NCBI GenBank assembly: GCA_004193205.1
Contig: RZUM01000010.1
Span: 1 to 64,000 of the forward strand
Source: Gordonia sediminis
Lineage (GTDB): Bacteria; Actinomycetota; Actinomycetes; Mycobacteriales; Mycobacteriaceae
Direction: 5' to 3'
Length of the DNA: 64,000 nucleotides
How positions within the stretch are numbered: position 1 is the stretch's first letter; every line of letters starts with the position of its first letter. Positions 9,744-18,515 of the stretch are shown piece after piece. A program made the position numbers and the translations under genes. The notes beneath the pieces are model-generated. The model was given only the letters and a program-made list of their open reading frames with translations, was not told where the DNA came from and ran no database searches.

Positions 9744-10976
9744 TTATGTGGCATGGAGGTAGTTGGCGAGGTGGCCGCTGAGGTATGCGGAGTCCGCGGC
9801 GGCGCCGTCGATGAAGCTCGACTTGCGACGGCGCAGGAACGGCATGCCCATCAGGTAGAGGCCGGGGGCGGCGGTGACGCCACCGTCGTGGCGGACGTCG
9901 CCGCGCCGGTCGAAGACCGGGACGTCGAGCCAGGACAGGTCCGGACGAAACCCGGTGGCCCACACGATCGTTGCGATGGCGCCTGATGTCAGGTCGAGAG
10001 ACAGCGGGGCGTGCCCGGAAATCTCGGTGGGAGAGAACCGTTCTGGCGGATCGTCGACATCCAGACCTGCCGTGATCGCCCACGCGTCGATCGTGTCGAG
10101 CAGCCGTCCCAACTTCAGGTCCGCCAATGCGAACATGTTGGGCAGCGAACCGGAGAACTGGGCGATCCCGTCCCGGATGCCCGTCAGCCGCCCGACCGGC
10201 TGCACCCCGATTCTGGACAGGGAGTTCAGGTCGACCGTGCGACGGTCGTCGGAGCCGACCAGTTGCATCGACGGCAGGCGACGAGCCCGGGCGAGGTCGG
10301 GGATCCGGTCGTAACGCTCGTCGAGGAGTCCGGACGCGTCCATCCACCACAGGATGTCCTTGCCCCGATACGTTCGCGGCATCCGGACGTGCTCGCCGAC
10401 GGCGAGCGTGACCGGGCGGCCGGAGCGATGCAGTTCCTCGGCGATCTGGACACCGCTCGCCGAGGCGCCGACGACGAGTACGCCGCCCTCGGGGAGTTCA
10501 CCCGGACTGCGGTAGTCCGCCGGGGTGAGGGTGGTGATCCCGTCAGGAACTCCAGGCTGCAGCGCAGGCACTGTGGCGACGGTGCAGGCGCCCGCGGCGA
10601 GTACCACCGACCGCGTGAGCCAGGTGTCCTGGTCGGTCTGCACGTGGTACCCGCCGTCGGTGCATCGCACCGACGTCACGGTCGTGTTGGCCCGCACGGG
10701 CGCCGCGGAATCCTTCGCATAGTCCGCGATCAGCGTCACCACGTCGGCTGCCGCGAGGTAGCCATGGGGATCGTCACCGCGGTAGCCGTAACCCGGCAGC
10801 CGGGTCATCCAATTCGGTGTGAGCAGCCGCAGCGAGTCCCACCGCTGCGTGCGCCACGAATGCGCCACCTCGCCGCGTTCCAGAACGACGTGATCGATGG
10901 AACGGTCGGCGAGGCGGCGACTCATGGCCAGCCCGCTGTGACCTGCACCCACCACGACGGTGGTTGTCTTCAGCAT
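9744..10976 (-). CDS. Flavin-containing monooxygenase / NAD(P)-binding flavoprotein (CzcO-like)
   Basis: 410 aa. Two dinucleotide-binding motifs are visible: VVVGAGHSGLAMSRRL near the N-terminus (FAD) and VLVVGASASGVQIAEEL near residue 175 (NADPH). The segment IVWATGFRPDLSWL is the ATG-type motif of class B flavoprotein monooxygenases. AGGAGG lies just upstream of ATG 10976. It sits 27 bp after the OsmC-like gene and 10 bp before the next flavoprotein, so the three form an operon. It probably oxygenates a small soft nucleophile or ketone; the true substrate is unknown. Confidence 0.85.
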   Translation of the reverse strand: MLKTTTVVVGAGHSGLAMSRRLADRSIDHVVLERGEVAHSWRTQRWDSLRLLTPNWMTRLPGYGYRGDDPHGYLAAADVVTLIADYAKDSAAPVRANTTVTSVRCTDGGYHVQTDQDTWLTRSVVLAAGACTVATVPALQPGVPDGITTLTPADYRSPGELPEGGVLVVGASASGVQIAEELHRSGRPVTLAVGEHVRMPRTYRGKDILWWMDASGLLDERYDRIPDLARARRLPSMQLVGSDDRRTVDLNSLSRIGVQPVGRLTGIRDGIAQFSGSLPNMFALADLKLGRLLDTIDAWAITAGLDVDDPPERFSPTEISGHAPLSLDLTSGAIATIVWATGFRPDLSWLDVPVFDRRGDVRHDGGVTAAPGLYLMGMPFLRRRKSSFIDGAAADSAYLSGHLANYLHAT

Positions 10977-11003
10977 GGGGGACTCCTCCTGCGCTGCGCC
11001 GGC

Positions 11004-11567
11004 CTAGGACACGTCGACGGTGACGTTGGTCGGATTGGTCAGGATGTCGTAGACGGCGGATCGCTTCTGTGACTGCGCGACAAGGGCCTTGATCTCGTCC
11101 GCGGTGGCATCGGCGTCGATCGTGTAGGTCACCCTCACGCCGCTGAAGCCGTTGCGGATCTGCGGGTCGGCCCCGAGGATTCCGTGCAGATCATGGTCGG
11201 CCTCGACGGTCGCCTGCACCGAGTGCAGCTGAATCTGACGATGCTGGGCGACCGACGCGATCCCGGCGGTCAGGCAGCCACCCAACGCGACCAGGATGTA
11301 CTCGACCGGCGTGACGCCGTTGTCCTGCGCGGCGAACGCCAGGGGATGGTCGGCGTCGTAGGTGAAGGTCGTCTTGTGCTGCTGTTGTGCGCCGAAGCCG
11401 TAGAAGGTGTCCACGGCCGAACGGCTGTGCGTGCCGCCCATCCAGGAAACCGTTGCCTTCCAGTGAAATTCGGCGATCTCCGGGGTGTCGGCCAGTGCGT
11501 CGCGGACGCCGAGCAGCGCGTCGACGTTGACGCCGTTGTCCGCCGCGGCGGTGTGCATCGTGGTCAT
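11004..11567 (-). CDS. OsmC/Ohr-family protein
   Basis: 187 aa from ATG 11567 (MTTMHTAAADNG), with GGAG upstream; longer frames have no ribosome-binding site. It shows the OsmC fold signatures: the region HPLAFAAQDNGVTPVEYIL, then LGGCLTAGIASVA carrying the single conserved Cys. The second Cys of true Ohr proteins is not obvious, so it is better called OsmC-like. Family knowledge: these proteins use thiols to reduce organic hydroperoxides or act on small electrophiles. First gene of the operon with two flavoproteins, facing the divergent regulator at 11787. Confidence 0.85.
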   Translation of the reverse strand: MTTMHTAAADNGVNVDALLGVRDALADTPEIAEFHWKATVSWMGGTHSRSAVDTFYGFGAQQQHKTTFTYDADHPLAFAAQDNGVTPVEYILVALGGCLTAGIASVAQHRQIQLHSVQATVEADHDLHGILGADPQIRNGFSGVRVTYTIDADATADEIKALVAQSQKRSAVYDILTNPTNVTVDVS

Positions 11568-11786
11568 GTGAGTTCTCCATCTCATGGTTGAAACGTGGGT
11601 GGTGATTGGTGCATCGGTGATGACGTCGGTCGCGGGAGAAGGACGCAGTGCGGGTTTTCCATTGCGTTCGCCTTGTGCGATGGCGTCTTCGGGTGTGCAC
11701 TCAAAAGATAGAAATTCGGCACCCCCCACCGCATCGGTGCTACTACCCAAACAGTTGAGACGAGCATGTCGGCGCGCACGTAGCAT

Positions 11787-12857
11787 GTGCACATGCGGCA
11801 GGAACTGCGGTTCTGCACGGCGCCAGACGGGGTGCGGCTTGCGTACGCCACGAGCGGACGCGGCGAGGCAGTGGTCAAGGTCGGACATTGGATGACCCAC
11901 CTCGAGCGGGACTGGACGTCGCCCGTCTGGCGCCACTGGGTGGAATTCCTGAGTGAGGAGCACACCCTCGTCCGATACGACGAGCGCGGCTGCGGACTAT
12001 CCGACCGTGAGTATCAGAGCCTTACGCTGGAGAACTGGGTCGACGATCTCGAGGCTGTCATCGACGCCGCCGGCGTGGACGAGTGCACTTTATTCGGCGC
12101 CAGCGGAGGCGGTCCGGTGGCGATCGCGTATGCGGCTCGTCATCCTGGTCGGGTGACCGGCCTCGTGCTCTACGGCACGTACAGCCGTGGCCGGTTGACC
12201 CGAGATCCGACACCGGAGGCATGCGAGGAAGCCGAAATGCTCCTCTCACTGACCAGGCTGGGCTGGGGCAAGTCGAACCCGGCGTTTCGACAGGTGTTCA
12301 CAACCTTGTTCCTGCCGGGTGGCTCGGACGCGCAGACGGCGTGGTTCGACGAACTGCAGCGAGCATCGTGTTCGGCAGAGCACGCGGCCCGCTCCCGTGC
12401 CGTGCGCTACACCGTGGACGTCAGTGACCTGGCGCGGACGATCAGCGTTCCGACGCTGGTACTGCACTCCCGGGACGACGCAGTGGTCTCGATGGACGAG
12501 GGGCGCAATGTCGCGTCACTGATTCCGGGAGCCAGGTTCGTTCCACTCGACAGCGCCAACCACATCCTGCTCGACAACGAGCCGGCCTGGAGCGAGTTCC
12601 GCGCACAGCTGCGCAACTTCCTGCCGGCCGGCCACCCGGTGCCGCCAGTGCTGCAGGACGGGCTGTTCACCGATCGTGAGATCGAGGTCCTCCGCTTCAT
12701 CGCCCAGGGCATGGACAACGAAGCGATTGCGGCGGCCATGCATCTGAGCGTGCGGACGGTGGAACGACACCTGTCCAACTGCTATGCCAAGCTCGGGGTG
12801 CGCGGGAAGTCGGCACGAGCGGCCGCGGCCGCTCGGCTTGCCACCCTGCAACGGTAG
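11787..12857 (+). CDS. Alpha/beta-hydrolase fused to a LuxR-type DNA-binding domain
   Basis: 356 aa. Residues about 1-280 form an alpha/beta hydrolase with a nucleophile elbow GASGGG (Ser106), an acid in LHSRDDAVV and a His in DSANHILL, so the catalytic triad looks complete. The last 60 residues are a GerE/LuxR helix-turn-helix (LFTDREIEVLRFIAQG, MHLSVRTVERHLSNCYAKLGV). It is transcribed away from the OsmC/flavoprotein operon across a 219-bp shared upstream region, which suggests it controls that operon. The hydrolase part may sense or turn over the inducer. Start choice (MHM or MRQ, 6 bp apart) is uncertain. Confidence 0.85.
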   Translation: MHMRQELRFCTAPDGVRLAYATSGRGEAVVKVGHWMTHLERDWTSPVWRHWVEFLSEEHTLVRYDERGCGLSDREYQSLTLENWVDDLEAVIDAAGVDECTLFGASGGGPVAIAYAARHPGRVTGLVLYGTYSRGRLTRDPTPEACEEAEMLLSLTRLGWGKSNPAFRQVFTTLFLPGGSDAQTAWFDELQRASCSAEHAARSRAVRYTVDVSDLARTISVPTLVLHSRDDAVVSMDEGRNVASLIPGARFVPLDSANHILLDNEPAWSEFRAQLRNFLPAGHPVPPVLQDGLFTDREIEVLRFIAQGMDNEAIAAAMHLSVRTVERHLSNCYAKLGVRGKSARAAAAARLATLQR

Positions 12858-12994
12858 TGCCGCGGTTGGGCAATCGCGGCGGGCAGCCGTACTCCGTTCC
12901 GCGGTAGGGGCAAGCCAGGGGAGCGGCGCTGCGTCCGCGCGGAAGCGCGCTCGTCAGAACAGTTGTCACGTTCTTGCCTACCGAAGGAGTCATG

Positions 12995-13456
12995 ATGTCC
13001 ACCACACGAATTCAACTCGCGCTCAACGTCGGCGACGTCGCCGCAGCGACCGCGTTCTATGAGCGCATGTTCGCCGTGGCGCCGCACAAAGTGCGCGACG
13101 GCTATGCCAACTTCGTCATCGAGGACCCGCCGCTGAAGCTCGTGCTCATCGAGAATCCGGGGGCCGCCGAACGGCTCAACCACCTCGGCGTCGAGGCTGC
13201 GACCACCGGGCACGTCACGGCGGCCCTGGAGCGCTTCCAAGCCGCGGGGCTCGCCGTCACCGTCGCCGAGCACGATCTTTGCTGCCACGCCACCCAGGAC
13301 AAGGTGTTCGTCGCCGCCCCGGAGGTACCACTGGGGTGGTGGGAGTTCTACAGCGTCACCGAGGACGACCCAGCCGAGGCGCATGCCACGACCGAGTCGG
13401 TGTGCGCAGCCGCCTGCGCGGGCCAGGACGGACCGGACGGCACCTGCTGCGGTTGA
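12995..13456 (+). CDS. cadI: ArsI/CadI-family VOC dioxygenase-like protein (heavy metal / organoarsenical)
   Basis: 153 aa from ATG 12995, 5 bp after AAGGAG. It is a vicinal-oxygen-chelate (glyoxalase-fold) protein with the vicinal pair Cys96-Cys97 in DLCCHATQDKVFV, the arsenical-binding signature of ArsI C-As lyases, which also occurs in the cadmium-induced CadI of mycobacteria. The C-terminus adds a second Cys-rich stretch (VCAAACAGQDG...CCG), suited to soft-metal binding. No ArsR gene lies beside it. The metal cannot be decided from sequence. Confidence 0.82.
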   Translation: MSTTRIQLALNVGDVAAATAFYERMFAVAPHKVRDGYANFVIEDPPLKLVLIENPGAAERLNHLGVEAATTGHVTAALERFQAAGLAVTVAEHDLCCHATQDKVFVAAPEVPLGWWEFYSVTEDDPAEAHATTESVCAAACAGQDGPDGTCCG

Positions 13457-13484
13457 CCGGCATCGCCTACCTCCGACACGACGA

Positions 13485-13516
13485 GCAACCGCCTTCGGCA
13501 CACCGAGGGCGGTTGC
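13485..13516. terminator. Hairpin terminator between the VOC gene and the convergent sigma factor gene
   Basis: Inverted repeat: a 14-bp stem (GCAACCGCCTTCGG with its near-perfect complement, one G-U pair) around a 4-base loop, 28 bp after the cadI-like stop. It lacks a clear U tract, as is common in high-GC actinobacteria. Confidence 0.6.
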
Positions 13517-13619
13517 CTCAGCGTCGGGCCCCTCAGCGTCGGGCCCCTCAGCGTCGGGCCCCTCAGCGTCGGGCCCCTCAGCGTCGGGACCCTCAGAGTC
13601 CGGTCCTCAGTGTCGGGCG
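13516..13619. repeat. 15-bp tandem repeat, about seven copies
   Basis: The unit CCTCAGCGTCGGGCC is repeated perfectly four times from 13516, followed by about three degenerate units. It fills the gap between the terminator and the end of the convergent sigma factor gene. The last unit supplies the TCA that reads as the sigma gene's TGA stop, so copy-number change could alter nothing but the intergenic length. The plus-strand translation (Ala-Ser-Gly-Pro repeats) is not considered coding. Confidence 0.85.
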
Positions 13620-14215
13620 CAGCCGCAGCCGGGCGGTGCGTCGTATTCCATCGGCACGCCGCGGCTGTCGAGGCTGATCGTGCAGCACTGCCCGAGCAGT
13701 TCGCCGAGGTGTTTGCGGCCGCGCTGCACCCGCGATTTCATTCCTGACAGCGAAACTCCCTCGCGCCGCGCAGCGTTGGCCTGGGCCATCCCGTCGAGAT
13801 CGATCATCTCGACGGCTCGTCGCTGCTCGGCCGGCAGACCGTCGAGCAGCGGACGAAGGCACCCGGCAAGCTCGGACTGCACGCCGGACTCGTCGTCGTC
13901 GGGCGACTCGGCGATATCTTCGCCGACCGCCGCCCTGAGCTGTTCCCGGCTTCGTGCGGCCCGGCGGTATTCGTCGATGATCGCGTTGCGTGCGATCCGC
14001 AACATCCAGTGCGGCAGCCGCTCCCGGTCTTCGAGCGAGTCGATGTTCTGGTGGATTCGCAGCAGGATGTCGGCGACGAGATCATCGGCCCGGTCCGGGT
14101 CGGCGATTCGCCGTCGCACGAAGGTGCGCAGTCGCGTGACCATTTCGTGCCACATCTCGTCGGTCGGTCCGTCCGCGGCGACCTGGGGTTCGCGGTCCAT
14201 CACCTTGTCACCCAT
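13607..14215 (-). CDS. ECF-like sigma-70 family factor (SigZ-like) with Cys-rich C-terminal tail
   Basis: 202 aa from ATG 14215 (MGDKVMDREP), with GGAGAG upstream. Region 2 spans about residues 25-90 (DRADDLVADILLRIHQ, RLPHWMLRIARNAIIDEYRR) and region 4 about 117-175 (LPAEQRRAVEMIDLDGMAQANAARREGVS, SRVQRGRKHL). After region 4 there is a tail with Cys177-Cys178 and Cys197-x-Cys199 followed by a terminal His. No anti-sigma gene is adjacent, so the Cys cluster could be the sensory element (metal or thiol). Divergent from the SBP56/methanethiol oxidase gene across 260 bp. Upstream in-frame sequence to 14455 is rejected as non-coding. Confidence 0.8.
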   Translation of the reverse strand: MGDKVMDREPQVAADGPTDEMWHEMVTRLRTFVRRRIADPDRADDLVADILLRIHQNIDSLEDRERLPHWMLRIARNAIIDEYRRAARSREQLRAAVGEDIAESPDDDESGVQSELAGCLRPLLDGLPAEQRRAVEMIDLDGMAQANAARREGVSLSGMKSRVQRGRKHLGELLGQCCTISLDSRGVPMEYDAPPGCGCARH

Positions 14216-14475
14216 GTTCGGCTTCTCTCCAGCTGGGGCACCCCGCGCGGGCGCGTACACGAGTACTGACGACGCTAGCCCCTCGAGGACGCAGCACCAA
14301 CCTGCAGAGCGAATCCCGCGGCGCCGGCGGCAACAAGAAACACGGGCTGGCGCACCACGGCAACGCGTGCGCTGCACCGTTGGGCGAACGGGGGATGGAC
14401 TTCCGCACATCCGAGGCGAAGAATCGAAACGGGACATCTGGCACCAACGGCGCATGCATGCATCGAGGAGACGTC

Positions 14476-15915
14476 ATGGCCCACACCGATCCGACCTTTT
14501 ACCGCAGTCCTGCGGCTGCCATCACGGCCGCACCCGAACAGATCGCCTACGTCGCCGCGTACGATCCGGCCGGGCAGCAACGCGACGCCATCGCCGTCGT
14601 CGACTGCGACCCCGACTCGTCGACATACGGCGGTGTCGTGGGCTGGACAGAGCTGCCGACCGCCGGCAACGAACTGCACCATTTCGGCTGGAACGCCTGC
14701 TCGAGCGCGCTGTGTCACGACCACGGCCACCAGGAGCACGGCCAGTCCGAGCACGACCATCACAACGACGCGATCGAGCGGCGCTACCTCGTCGTGCCCG
14801 GCATTCGGTCGTCGAACACCTATGTACTCGACACCAAACCCGACCCCCGACACCCGGTGCTGGCACACACCATCGAGGCCGACGAGTTGGCCGCCAAGGC
14901 CGGATACTCCCGCCCGCACACCGTGCACTGTGGGCCGGGTGGCATCTTCATGTCGGCGTTGGGCGGCCCCAACGGCGACGAGGGCCCTGGCGGTGTGGCA
15001 CTGATCGACCACGACACGTTCGAGGTCATCGGGCCGTGGGAGGTCGATCGGGGACCGCAGCATTTCGCCTACGACGTCTGGTGGCATCTTCGCTACGACA
15101 CTGTGATGACGTCGGAGTGGGCGTCGCCGTCGATGATCGAGAACGGGCTAAATCCCGCGGACCTGCTCGGCCGCAAATTCGGTCATCACCTGAACTTCTG
15201 GAGTATGTCGGAGCGGAAGCTGACCCAGCGTGTGGACCTCGGCGATCAGCACCAGATGGTGCTCGAGCTCCGACCTGCCCATGACCCGTCCAAGGCGTAC
15301 GGCTTCGCGGGCGTGGTGATCAGCGTCGAGGACCTCTCGGCGTCGGTGTGGCTGTGGCACCGCGACGGTGACCAGTGGGCGGTCGACAAGGTGATCACCA
15401 TCCCCGCCGAGCCCGCGGCCGTCGACGACCTGCCGCCGGCGCTGCAGCCCTTTGCCGCCGTACCGCCTCTCATCAGCGACATCGACCTGTCGGTCGACGA
15501 CCGATGGCTGTACGTATCCTGCTTCGGCACAGGCGAACTCAAGCAGTTCGACGTCAGCGATCCGTTCCATCCGCGCGAGACGGCGTCGGTGCGGCTCGGC
15601 GGCATCACCGGTCGCACGCCGCATCCGGCCGCGCCCGACCTACCGCTGGCCGGTGCGCCGCAAATGGTCGAGATCAGCCGCGACGGGCGACGGGTATACG
15701 CGACCAATTCGCTGTATGCCGCCTGGGATGAGGTGTTCTACCCCGACGGCGTCGGCGCGTGGATGGCCAAGCTGGACGCCGACGTCACCACCGGTGGTCT
15801 CGTCCCCGACTCGGGGTTCTTCCCCCACGGTGACGACTTCCGTGGCCTGCGGGTGCATCAGACCCGGCTGCAGGGCGGCGACGCCTCGAGCGACTCGTAC
15901 TGTTACACCGACTGA
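14476..15915 (+). CDS. Selenium-binding protein 56 / methanethiol oxidase family protein
   Basis: 479 aa, normal for SBP56. Start ATG 14476, 5 bp after GAGGAG. Family features include the motif GWNACSSALC (Cys75, Cys80) and the beta-propeller segments RPHTVHCGPGG, FGHHLNFW, SDIDLSVDDRWLYVSCFGTGEL and GGAPQMVEIS-like sequence near the end. Family knowledge: bacterial members oxidise methanethiol to formaldehyde, H2O2 and H2S using a bound metal (copper). An unusual insert of seven His within residues 81-97 follows the CSS motif and could bind metal. The divergent sigma factor and nearby CadI-like protein suggest a thiol/metal stress locus. Confidence 0.88.
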   Translation: MAHTDPTFYRSPAAAITAAPEQIAYVAAYDPAGQQRDAIAVVDCDPDSSTYGGVVGWTELPTAGNELHHFGWNACSSALCHDHGHQEHGQSEHDHHNDAIERRYLVVPGIRSSNTYVLDTKPDPRHPVLAHTIEADELAAKAGYSRPHTVHCGPGGIFMSALGGPNGDEGPGGVALIDHDTFEVIGPWEVDRGPQHFAYDVWWHLRYDTVMTSEWASPSMIENGLNPADLLGRKFGHHLNFWSMSERKLTQRVDLGDQHQMVLELRPAHDPSKAYGFAGVVISVEDLSASVWLWHRDGDQWAVDKVITIPAEPAAVDDLPPALQPFAAVPPLISDIDLSVDDRWLYVSCFGTGELKQFDVSDPFHPRETASVRLGGITGRTPHPAAPDLPLAGAPQMVEISRDGRRVYATNSLYAAWDEVFYPDGVGAWMAKLDADVTTGGLVPDSGFFPHGDDFRGLRVHQTRLQGGDASSDSYCYTD

Positions 15916-16066
15916 GAGGCGCCTGCTACACCGACTGACCGACCGTTTCGGCCTCGTCCTCGAGGCTGGCTATTTGAGGCTGATGCCTCATGCCCCACAG
16001 TGGCGTTCGGTCGAGCATTGCTCAATGACGGATCGAGCATGATCACGACGACGTCAGGAGGGCATC

Positions 16067-17773
16067 ATGTTCACGGTCGACGAATTGTCCACCCTTCCAC
16101 TGTTTTCAAAGCTGGGGGAGAAGGAGCTGGAGTATCTCGCCGGCGCCGTCGAGGACCTCCACGTGATCCCCGGTGAGTACGTGGCCCACGAGGGCGACGA
16201 GCGATTCCTGGCGATCGTGGTCGAGGGTGAGACCGAACTGACGAAGCTGGTGAACGGCGTCGAGCAGGTGATCGCCCTTCGGCGCCCGGGCGAAGTCGGC
16301 GGTGAGGTGCCGATGACACTCGGTACTCCGCTGCCCGCCGGCATGCGGGCCGTCGAGTCGTCGCGGGTGTTGAAAATGACGGTCGAGGTGTATCACACGC
16401 TCGTCGCCATGGCTCCACAGATCTCCACGATCGTCGGGACCGCCGCGATGGAGCGGATGGAGATGCTCACGACGGCCACCGCACAAACGGTCGAACCCGC
16501 GATCTTCGTCATCGGCGCGCGTCTCGACCAGTGGGCCCACGACTGTGACAACTTCCTGCACCGCAATCAGATCCCGTACCAGCGCCTGGATCCCGACGAT
16601 CCTGCCGCCGTCGCGCTCACGGGTGGTCCTGTCACCAGGTATCCGGTCGTGGTTCTGCGCGACGGTACCCAGCTCGTCGCGCCCACCATGCGGGCCGTTG
16701 CCACGGCGGCCGGCCTGACCGTCGAGCCGAGTCGGGCGCATTTCGACGTGGTCATCGTCGGCGGTGGGCCGGCCGGTCTGACGGCGGCGGTCAACGCCGC
16801 ATCGGAGGGTCTGCAGACCGCAGTGATCGAGTCCTTCGCACCGGGCGGGCAGGCGGGTACGTCGACCCGGATCGAGAACTACACCGGATTCCCGTTCGGT
16901 GTCTCCGGCGACGAATTGGCAAGCCGGGCATTGCAACAGGCGACTCGGCTGGGTGCCGAAATCCTGGTGACCCGCCGCGTCGTGGGTATCGACCATGCCG
17001 CGATGACCGTGACACTCGACGGCGGCGACGTTCTCCATACCAAGTCGATCATCCTTGCGACGGGGGTGGAATGGCGCCGCCTCGACATCGAAGGCATCGA
17101 TCGATTCGTCGGTTCCGGGGTCTACTACGGAGCTGCCCGCAGCGATGCCGGGCTGGTGCAGGGCGTCGACCTGTACCTGATCGGCGCGGGTAATTCCGCC
17201 GGCCAGGCTGCCATCTACTTCTCCGGCCACGCCCGGTCGGTGACGCTGCTCGTGCGAGGTGAATCGCTGGCGGAGAGCATGTCCCACTACCTTATCGAGC
17301 AGATCGCGACGAAGGCGAACATTCGCGTCGAGACGCGATCCGAGGTTGTCGCGCTACACGGCGACGAACTGCTCGAAGCGATCGACGTCATCGACCGAAG
17401 GACCGGGTCGACCTCGCGTCGTGATGCCACAACGTTGTTCGTCTTGATCGGCGCCGAGGCGGCGACGGACTGGCTGCCCCCGGAGATCGCCCGCGACGGT
17501 CATGGGTTCGTGTTGACCGGGCCCGATGGACTCAGGGCAGGACAATGGGCTGGTGATCGCGAGCCGTTCGCGCTGGAGACCAGCGCCCGCGGCATCTTCG
17601 CCGTCGGCGACATGCGCTCGGGTTCGGTGAAACGCGTCGCGGCGTCGGTCGGGGAGGGAGGCATGGCGATCGCGTTCGTGCACAGCTACCTGCAGTTGCC
17701 CTCCGCTGGCGTGGCGCCGCGACACCTGAGCGCGAGCGACCGTGATGACGGGGTGCTCGACGAGACGGCGTGA
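16067..17773 (+). CDS. cNMP-binding domain / thioredoxin-reductase-like fusion lacking the redox disulfide
   Basis: 568 aa; AGGAGGG upstream of ATG 16067. Residues 1-135 form a cyclic-nucleotide-binding domain (LPLFSKLGEKELEYLAGAVE...). Residues about 143-220 form a thioredoxin/glutaredoxin-like module with no CxxC (the region around HDCDNFLHRNQIPYQRL). Residues 225-550 are a thioredoxin-reductase-like flavoprotein: FAD motif VGGGPAG at 231-237, NADPH motif GAGNSAG at 373-379, and FAVGDMRSGSVKR near the end. The canonical CAxCDG motif is replaced by GVYYGAARSD at 351-360, so ordinary thioredoxin reduction is not expected. Function unknown; perhaps a sensor oxidoreductase. Confidence 0.85.
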   Translation: MFTVDELSTLPLFSKLGEKELEYLAGAVEDLHVIPGEYVAHEGDERFLAIVVEGETELTKLVNGVEQVIALRRPGEVGGEVPMTLGTPLPAGMRAVESSRVLKMTVEVYHTLVAMAPQISTIVGTAAMERMEMLTTATAQTVEPAIFVIGARLDQWAHDCDNFLHRNQIPYQRLDPDDPAAVALTGGPVTRYPVVVLRDGTQLVAPTMRAVATAAGLTVEPSRAHFDVVIVGGGPAGLTAAVNAASEGLQTAVIESFAPGGQAGTSTRIENYTGFPFGVSGDELASRALQQATRLGAEILVTRRVVGIDHAAMTVTLDGGDVLHTKSIILATGVEWRRLDIEGIDRFVGSGVYYGAARSDAGLVQGVDLYLIGAGNSAGQAAIYFSGHARSVTLLVRGESLAESMSHYLIEQIATKANIRVETRSEVVALHGDELLEAIDVIDRRTGSTSRRDATTLFVLIGAEAATDWLPPEIARDGHGFVLTGPDGLRAGQWAGDREPFALETSARGIFAVGDMRSGSVKRVAASVGEGGMAIAFVHSYLQLPSAGVAPRHLSASDRDDGVLDETA

Positions 17774-17827
17774 GGGCTGGCCGGCGCCCCGCCGTCTGGA
17801 TTCCCGGACGAACGAGTTGCCGGACCG

Positions 17828-18391
17828 CTATCGCCACACCCAGAAGTCGACCTGGGGAACGTTGTTCAGGAATCCGTAGCCGAGGTAGACGCCGTTGGGC
17901 ATGCGGCGCAGCTCGTCGTGTGCGAACGGCAAGCCGCTGCGCGAGTAGTCGATCCACACGACCGGCTTCCGGTCGATCGCCGACAATCCATACCGGACGT
18001 TCGCCGCGACTCCCTCGCCGCCCAGAACCCGGTTGTTCAGCCAGCCGTCGTAGAAGTGCTTGCCGGACCATACGGCCGCCGCCGCGGCCATGGCGGTCGG
18101 GTTGAGCGCCCCGACCGGCCGGGTTTGGCCGTTCGTCACCACGTTCGTAGGCAACGGCCCGGCGGGAAGCCGGCCGAACAGCGAATCGAACTGGGCCTGA
18201 GTGCAGGTCTCACCCAGTGCGGCGACGGTCTCGGACACCGCGACAGGAGAGTTCAGGTTGGTCGGGCAGACCGGTGCCGCACGCGCGGCGCCGACACCCG
18301 CCACGCACATACCCGCCGCGGCCCCGGCGACGAGAACGGCCGACAGACCCCGCCGAAGGCGGATGCATACCGTGGGTGACGTGGGAGTCAT
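17828..18391 (-). CDS. Secreted protein of unknown function
   Basis: 187 aa from ATG 18391, with GGAGG upstream. The N-terminus is a Sec signal peptide with two Arg, a long Ala/Gly/Val hydrophobic core and an ARA-AP cleavage site near residue 39. The mature part contains one likely Cys pair (VCPTNLN and ETCTQAQFDSL), an alpha-helical middle, and a Trp/Tyr-rich C-terminal half ending FWVWR. It resembles conserved secreted proteins of Gordonia and Mycobacterium. No enzymatic motif is visible. Confidence 0.72.
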   Translation of the reverse strand: MTPTSPTVCIRLRRGLSAVLVAGAAAGMCVAGVGAARAAPVCPTNLNSPVAVSETVAALGETCTQAQFDSLFGRLPAGPLPTNVVTNGQTRPVGALNPTAMAAAAAVWSGKHFYDGWLNNRVLGGEGVAANVRYGLSAIDRKPVVWIDYSRSGLPFAHDELRRMPNGVYLGYGFLNNVPQVDFWVWR

Positions 18392-18515
18392 GATCCACTC
18401 CTCCACCTTTTCGTGGTGCCCGCTGTCACAGAAGGAACCCTCTGAATCCCACCGTACGCCGGCCCCGCCTACCAACCACGCCATCGTGGCAGCGGGAAGT
18501 GGATATGGTTCGGTC

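Noticed and set aside
13383-15284. 633-aa plus-strand frame through the sigma gene and the SBP56 gene
   Set aside because: Passes antisense to the sigma gene and out of frame in SBP56; low-complexity Ser/Arg/Pro sequence.
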